Below the pieces are notes generated by a model. That model ran no database searches, was not told where the DNA came from, and saw only the letters and a program-made list of their open reading frames with translations. A DNA stretch of 17,474 bases. It comes from an uncultured bacterium. GTDB lineage: Bacteria; Verrucomicrobiota; Lentisphaeria; Oligosphaerales; Oligosphaeraceae. Positions 14,063 through 17,474 of the stretch are shown here, one piece after another (position 1 is the stretch's first letter; every line of letters starts with the position of its first letter). The DNA is taken from positions 1 to 17,474 of the forward strand of contig URJM01000043.1 in NCBI GenBank assembly GCA_900548225.1. Reading direction: 5' to 3'. A program made the position numbers and the translations under genes.

Positions 14063-15005
14063 AAATCTCCAACTTATCTTCTCGCAATGGGGTTTTGACC
14101 TGAAGTTCTGCCGTCCCGACCTCCACATCGCAGGCAGCCCCGACCGCGCCGTCAAGCGCGAAGTCCTGGAAAGCACGGCGGGCGAACTGTTCGTCATCGA
14201 GATGCTTCCCCTTGCAAACCGGGAGGCACGGGAACGCCAGGCGTATTCACTGGCATATCTTGCCGACCGGGGGCTCCGCGGAATCTCACCCTGGCTCTAC
14301 ACGCGCACAGGCTCCCTCGGATATGTCCACGAAGGACACTATTGGCAGCTCAGACGCTGGATTCCAGGAGAACCGCTCCCCCGGGAGACATACGCATTGG
14401 ACGCATGGCGGGGCGGCGCCGCCGCGGAGTTCCTGGTCCGGCTCAGGGAACTCTCGCAGGAATCGGGATTTCCAGGAACGACAGGGCATCCATTCGGATT
14501 GATGCACTACATCGGACATCTCATGCCGCACTTCCAGCGGCAACTCCCCGCACTCGTCACGGATATGGCGCCAATGGTCCAGGCACTTCAAGGCTACGGG
14601 GAGTTCGAGGCACAGGCACGGACGCCATTCTGCCACGGAGACTTCCACCCGGGAAACCTCCTCTGGGGAGAGAAGGCGGTCAACGGCGTAATCGACTGGG
14701 AATTCTGCGGGCGAAAACCTGCCGGCTATGACGCGGCGAACATCCTCGGATGCCTGGGAATGGACGACCCGGCGTTCCTCACGGGGCCAATGGCGGCGGA
14801 GTTCATCGGAACTCTCCAAAGGGCAGGCTTCCTGACGACCGAAGAGTGGCATTTCCTGCCAGACCAAATCGCCGCGCTGCGGTTCGCCTGGATGCGCGAA
14901 TGGGTTGCACGCCGGGACAAGGCGATGATTACACAGGAACTGGACTTCATCTGGCTGATTCTGGATAACAGAAGCCTCCTGCGTGACAAATGGAAAGCCC
15001 AATAG
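14055..15005 (+). CDS. APH/choline-kinase-fold small-molecule kinase
   Basis: 316 residues. The catalytic loop HGDFHPGN (194-201) and the metal-binding VIDWEFCG (212-219) are the Brenner motif and DxD/DFG-equivalent of the aminoglycoside phosphotransferase and choline kinase superfamily. LRRWIPGEPL (99-108) and YDAANILG (225-232) also fit. The N-lobe is divergent: a clear Gly-rich loop is absent, with FVIEM probably carrying the usual ATP-lysine region without a lysine. The start overlaps the LplT-like gene by 8 bases, so the substrate might be a head-group or lipid product of that transporter. Homoserine-kinase-like or resistance roles are not excluded. Substrate is unknown. Confidence 0.7.
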   Translation: MAENLQLIFSQWGFDLKFCRPDLHIAGSPDRAVKREVLESTAGELFVIEMLPLANREARERQAYSLAYLADRGLRGISPWLYTRTGSLGYVHEGHYWQLRRWIPGEPLPRETYALDAWRGGAAAEFLVRLRELSQESGFPGTTGHPFGLMHYIGHLMPHFQRQLPALVTDMAPMVQALQGYGEFEAQARTPFCHGDFHPGNLLWGEKAVNGVIDWEFCGRKPAGYDAANILGCLGMDDPAFLTGPMAAEFIGTLQRAGFLTTEEWHFLPDQIAALRFAWMREWVARRDKAMITQELDFIWLILDNRSLLRDKWKAQ

Positions 15006-15048
15006 GAAAAATGAGGAGTCGACATTTCATGTTTTTCTTTTTTCCCGC

Positions 15049-15076
15049 TTGCAATTTGCGGAAGGAACATTATCTT
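15049..15076 (+). promoter_or_regulatory. Promoter for tRNA-Lys
   Basis: TTGCAA (15049-15054), 16 bp, TATCTT (15071-15076). Transcription would start near 15083, about 30 bases before the mature tRNA. This lies between the kinase stop and the tRNA. Confidence 0.45.
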
Positions 15077-15114
15077 TAGCGCCGTTCCATTTCTTCTCCT
15101 TAGTTTTTAAGGAT

Positions 15115-15190
<76 letters not shown>

Positions 15191-15215
15191 TATTTTCCTC
15201 CTCTGTTGTGTGTGG

Positions 15216-15248
15216 AGCCGCTGCGTAAAAACAGCGGCTTTTTTTATT
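15216..15248 (+). terminator. Intrinsic terminator after tRNA-Lys
   Basis: AGCCGCTG (15216-15223), loop CGTAAAAA, CAGCGGCT (15232-15239), then a T-run to 15245. The perfect 8-bp stem and T-run make a strong terminator. It ends just 10 bases before the epmA start, so epmA needs read-through or a promoter overlapping the terminator. Confidence 0.85.
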
Positions 15249-15257
15249 CCTGGACGT

Positions 15258-16214
15258 ATGTGCAAATTACATTTCGACCGTGATTTCGAGTCGGCGAGGA
15301 CTGACGCGGCACGCCTCCAGGGGCTGCGGGAGCGCCTGGTCCGCCGCGCCTCGATGATGGCGGCCCTGCGCCGCTGGTTTGCCTCGGAGGGATTCCTGGA
15401 GGTGGAGTCCTCCGTCCGCATTCCGGATCCCGCTCTGGAGGATTACATCGACGCGGTGGAGTCCGGCACAGGCCATTGGCTGCGGACATCTCCCGAACTG
15501 CGCCTGAAACGGCTGCTTGCGGCAGGATTCCAGCGCATCTTCGAGATAGGACCATGTTTCAGGGCGGGCGAGTCCGGAGACCACCACCGGGAGGAGTTCA
15601 CAATGCTGGAGTGGTATCGCGTCGGCGGCACCTGGGAGACTCTCATGGACGACGCCCAGGGAATGGTCGCACTCGCCCTCGAGGCCACAAACCCCGGACG
15701 CACGACAATACCGTTCAGGGGGGAATTGGTGGATTTCTCAGGCAAATGGGAACGACTGACCGTGGAGGAGGCATTCGCACGATACGCAGGATGCACACTG
15801 CGGGAGGCAATCGACCAGGGACGCTTCGAGGAGGCACTCTGCCTGGAGGTGGAACCACACCTCGGAATCAAACGCCCGCTCTTCCTGACGGAATACCCCA
15901 GGGAATGCAGCGGACTCTCCGCACCGCTCGAGGGCAGGACGGACACGGTCGCACGCTGGGAACTCTACGTCGGAGGACTGGAAATCGGGAACGCATGCAC
16001 AGAACTCGCCGACGCGGCAGACCAGGAAGTGCGCTTCCAGAAGACTGCGGAATTGCGCAACTCCGAGGGACGACAGGTCTACCCAATGGACCAGGCATAT
16101 ATGAACGCACTCTGGAACGGCTTTCCGCTCTGCGCAGGAACCGCAATCGGACTCGACCGCCTCGCAATGGTCCTCACAAACGCATCGGATATCGCACAGG
16201 TCCGTGCATTCTAG
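15258..16214 (+). CDS. epmA: EF-P beta-lysylation ligase (PoxA/GenX/YjeA)
   Basis: 318 residues, close to E. coli EpmA (325). It attaches (R)-beta-lysine to a lysine of elongation factor P, which helps ribosomes pass proline runs. The protein is a class II lysyl-tRNA-synthetase core without an anticodon-binding domain: it begins directly with the helix before motif 1 (FLEVESSVRIPDPALEDYIDA, 46-66), then RTSPELRLKRLLAAG (76-90), motif 2 FEIGPCFRAGESGDHHREEFTMLEWYR (95-121), TEYPRECSGLS (211-221), and motif 3 AGTAIGLDRLAMVLTNASDI (293-312). The start ATG 15258 is the first after the terminator; no ribosome site is evident. Partner genes epmB and efp are not in the window. Confidence 0.88.
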   Translation: MCKLHFDRDFESARTDAARLQGLRERLVRRASMMAALRRWFASEGFLEVESSVRIPDPALEDYIDAVESGTGHWLRTSPELRLKRLLAAGFQRIFEIGPCFRAGESGDHHREEFTMLEWYRVGGTWETLMDDAQGMVALALEATNPGRTTIPFRGELVDFSGKWERLTVEEAFARYAGCTLREAIDQGRFEEALCLEVEPHLGIKRPLFLTEYPRECSGLSAPLEGRTDTVARWELYVGGLEIGNACTELADAADQEVRFQKTAELRNSEGRQVYPMDQAYMNALWNGFPLCAGTAIGLDRLAMVLTNASDIAQVRAF

Positions 16215-16281
16215 GTACGCGCGTGTACATTTATTAAAAGGATTATAAGGAAAGAAAACCCAACACCACGACACGGCCACG

Positions 16282-17202
16282 ATGCTGGAATCCTCTCTCG
16301 AACATCTGAAGGAATTCTGCGAATACCTTTCGCTTGAGCGGGGACTCTCACGGAAGACAATCCTCTCATATCGGAGCGACCTGGTTATCTTCGGAAGGTT
16401 TCTCGAGGCAAGGAAGATCACCTCTCCCGCAGAGGTCACACGGGAAATAATCCGCGACTTCCTGGCAGAGGAGGGAAAACGGGGAATGTCGGAAAGGTCC
16501 CGGGCAAGGGAGCTGGTCTCGGTCAAGATGTTCTTCCGGTTCCTCGTGCTAACACAATGTCTGGAGGCGGATGTGACGGAGGTGATGAGCGCACCAAAGC
16601 TGACGGCGAAAATCCCGGAATGCCTCAGCGTCGAAGAGGTGTCACGGCTGCTGACGGCATACGATTGCCCCCCGGATGAAAAGTCCGCCCCGAAATATCT
16701 CCGGAACAGGGCAGCACTGGCACTCCTCTATGCGTCGGGAATCAGGGTCTCGGAGTTGTGCGACCTAAAGCTCGCGGCAATTGACTTCGCCGAAGGGGTG
16801 ATGAGGGTGCGCGGAAAGGGGGACAAGGAAAGGCTCGTCCCATTCGATGCACAGGCCGCAAGGGCTATGCAGGATTATCTCGAACAGGGAAGGGCGGCAC
16901 TGGATGTGACAGGCAGATGCCCGTATCTGATGGTGAGCATCCGCGGAAGACAGATGAACCGACGGACATTGTGGGGAGTCGTCGAAGAGGCAGGACGACT
17001 CGCGGAAATCAATAAAAGAATCCACCCACATCTGCTGAGACACTCGTTTGCAACACATCTCCTCGCAAACGGGGCAGACCTCAGGGCAATCCAGGAACTC
17101 CTCGGACACGCCTCCATCGATACAACACAGGTCTATCTCTCCACTGATACCTCCAAAATCGCAGACGCATTCCACAAATTCCATCCACGTAGTAGAGGAT
17201 AG
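16282..17202 (+). CDS. xerD: Tyrosine recombinase XerD
   Basis: 306 residues, usual Xer length. With XerC it resolves chromosome dimers at dif sites. The N-terminal SAM-like DNA-binding domain spans ~1-105 (FCEYLSLERGLSRKTILSYRSDL), the catalytic domain ~115-300. Catalytic residues are Arg155 (GIRVSEL), the Lys of RGKGDKERLVP (178-187), His250 and Arg253 (HPHLLRHSFATHLL), His276 (LLGHASI) and nucleophile Tyr285 (TTQVYLS). Xer rather than phage integrase is favoured by the length, the HPR end and the core-gene setting. XerC versus XerD cannot be decided with certainty; SAPKLTAKIPECLS leans to XerD. The last residues SRG and the stop are encoded by the first 44-nt repeat. No ribosome site is visible. 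Confidence 0.88.
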   Translation: MLESSLEHLKEFCEYLSLERGLSRKTILSYRSDLVIFGRFLEARKITSPAEVTREIIRDFLAEEGKRGMSERSRARELVSVKMFFRFLVLTQCLEADVTEVMSAPKLTAKIPECLSVEEVSRLLTAYDCPPDEKSAPKYLRNRAALALLYASGIRVSELCDLKLAAIDFAEGVMRVRGKGDKERLVPFDAQAARAMQDYLEQGRAALDVTGRCPYLMVSIRGRQMNRRTLWGVVEEAGRLAEINKRIHPHLLRHSFATHLLANGADLRAIQELLGHASIDTTQVYLSTDTSKIADAFHKFHPRSRG

Positions 17203-17315
17203 GGAGAAGAATGTAGAATGTAGTGCGTGGCCACTTTGCAGTGGGCTACCGTTGAGCGCGGCGGGATGCCGCGTAGTAGAGGATAGGGAGGAGAATGTAG
17301 AATGTAGTGCGTGGC
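17188..17315. repeat. Pair of 44-nt direct repeats
   Basis: Copies at 17188-17231 and 17272-17315 differ by one base. Each begins CGTAGTAGAGGATAGGGAG and contains a short AATGTAG doublet. The first overlaps the last five codons and stop of xerD. Each copy is followed by a hairpin: CCACT-TTGC-AGTGG after the first, GGCGCGC-GCGG-GCGCGCC (17317-17334) after the second. It looks like a dispersed intergenic repeat family. Confidence 0.8.
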
Positions 17316-17334
17316 TGGCGCGCGCGGGCGCGCC

Positions 17335-17411
17335 TCGCACGGCAGAATCGCCGTGCGATCCCTGTGTGAATCACCTCCTGTCCTCTATCGCACGGCAGAA
17401 TCGCTGTGCGA
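17335..17411. repeat. Two copies of a 9-bp-stem hairpin with AGAATC loop
   Basis: TCGCACGGC, loop AGAATC, GCCGTGCGA at 17335-17358; the same with one G:U pair (GCTGTGCGA) at 17388-17411. Neither has a T-run. A C-to-T change in the second copy preserves pairing as a wobble, hinting that structure matters. They could act as transcript-end stabilisers or as REP-like elements; nothing else is seen up to the window end. Confidence 0.7.
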
Positions 17412-17474
17412 CCTATAACCCTGGATTCCCGCCAACGCATAACGAGATGACGTTGTAATTCCAGTTTTTTCACC

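Overview
The window reads as chromosomal DNA of a GC-rich Gram-negative bacterium. I favour the PVC group (Verrucomicrobiota, Lentisphaerota or Kiritimatiellota). The hints are a secreted protein with an SHD1-like segment, a LamG-type protein, GC-rich housekeeping genes with weak Shine-Dalgarno sites, and intergenic repeats of a kind I associate with that group. This placement is an inference; no rRNA gene is present.

Positions 1-4310 are a decayed, rearranged phage tail module on the minus strand: a tail assembly chaperone pair at the right, then repeated joints of chaperone 3' end to tape-measure 5' end. A small plus-strand gene sits inside every joint. The order from right to left is B2, A2, B1, A1, running off the left edge. 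A unit of about 1.93 kb is tandemly duplicated. Its flanks are nearly identical between copies, but the interior cassettes (first ~30-40 tape-measure codons plus the small gene) are strongly diverged. This looks like cassette exchange inside an array and is the most unusual part of the window.

Positions 4310-7613 are lower in GC. They hold two overlapping minus-strand genes: a signal-peptide protein with an SHD1-like segment, and a LamG-like protein whose 3' end is a 24-bp minisatellite. Noncoding DNA with inverted repeats lies on both sides.

Positions 7614-17202 are ordinary core genome. rpoZ (minus) diverges from a plus-strand series: malic enzyme, serS, a YkgJ-type cysteine-cluster protein, ispD, an LplT-like transporter, an APH/choline-kinase-fold kinase, tRNA-Lys(CUU), epmA and xerD. 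The four genes from the YkgJ-type protein to the kinase are packed with 1-nt spacing or 4-8 nt overlaps and are likely one transcript. tRNA-Lys has its own promoter and is followed by a strong intrinsic terminator, after which epmA and xerD begin.

Positions 17188-17474 hold two copies of a 44-nt direct repeat, each followed by hairpins. The first copy supplies the last codons and the stop of xerD.
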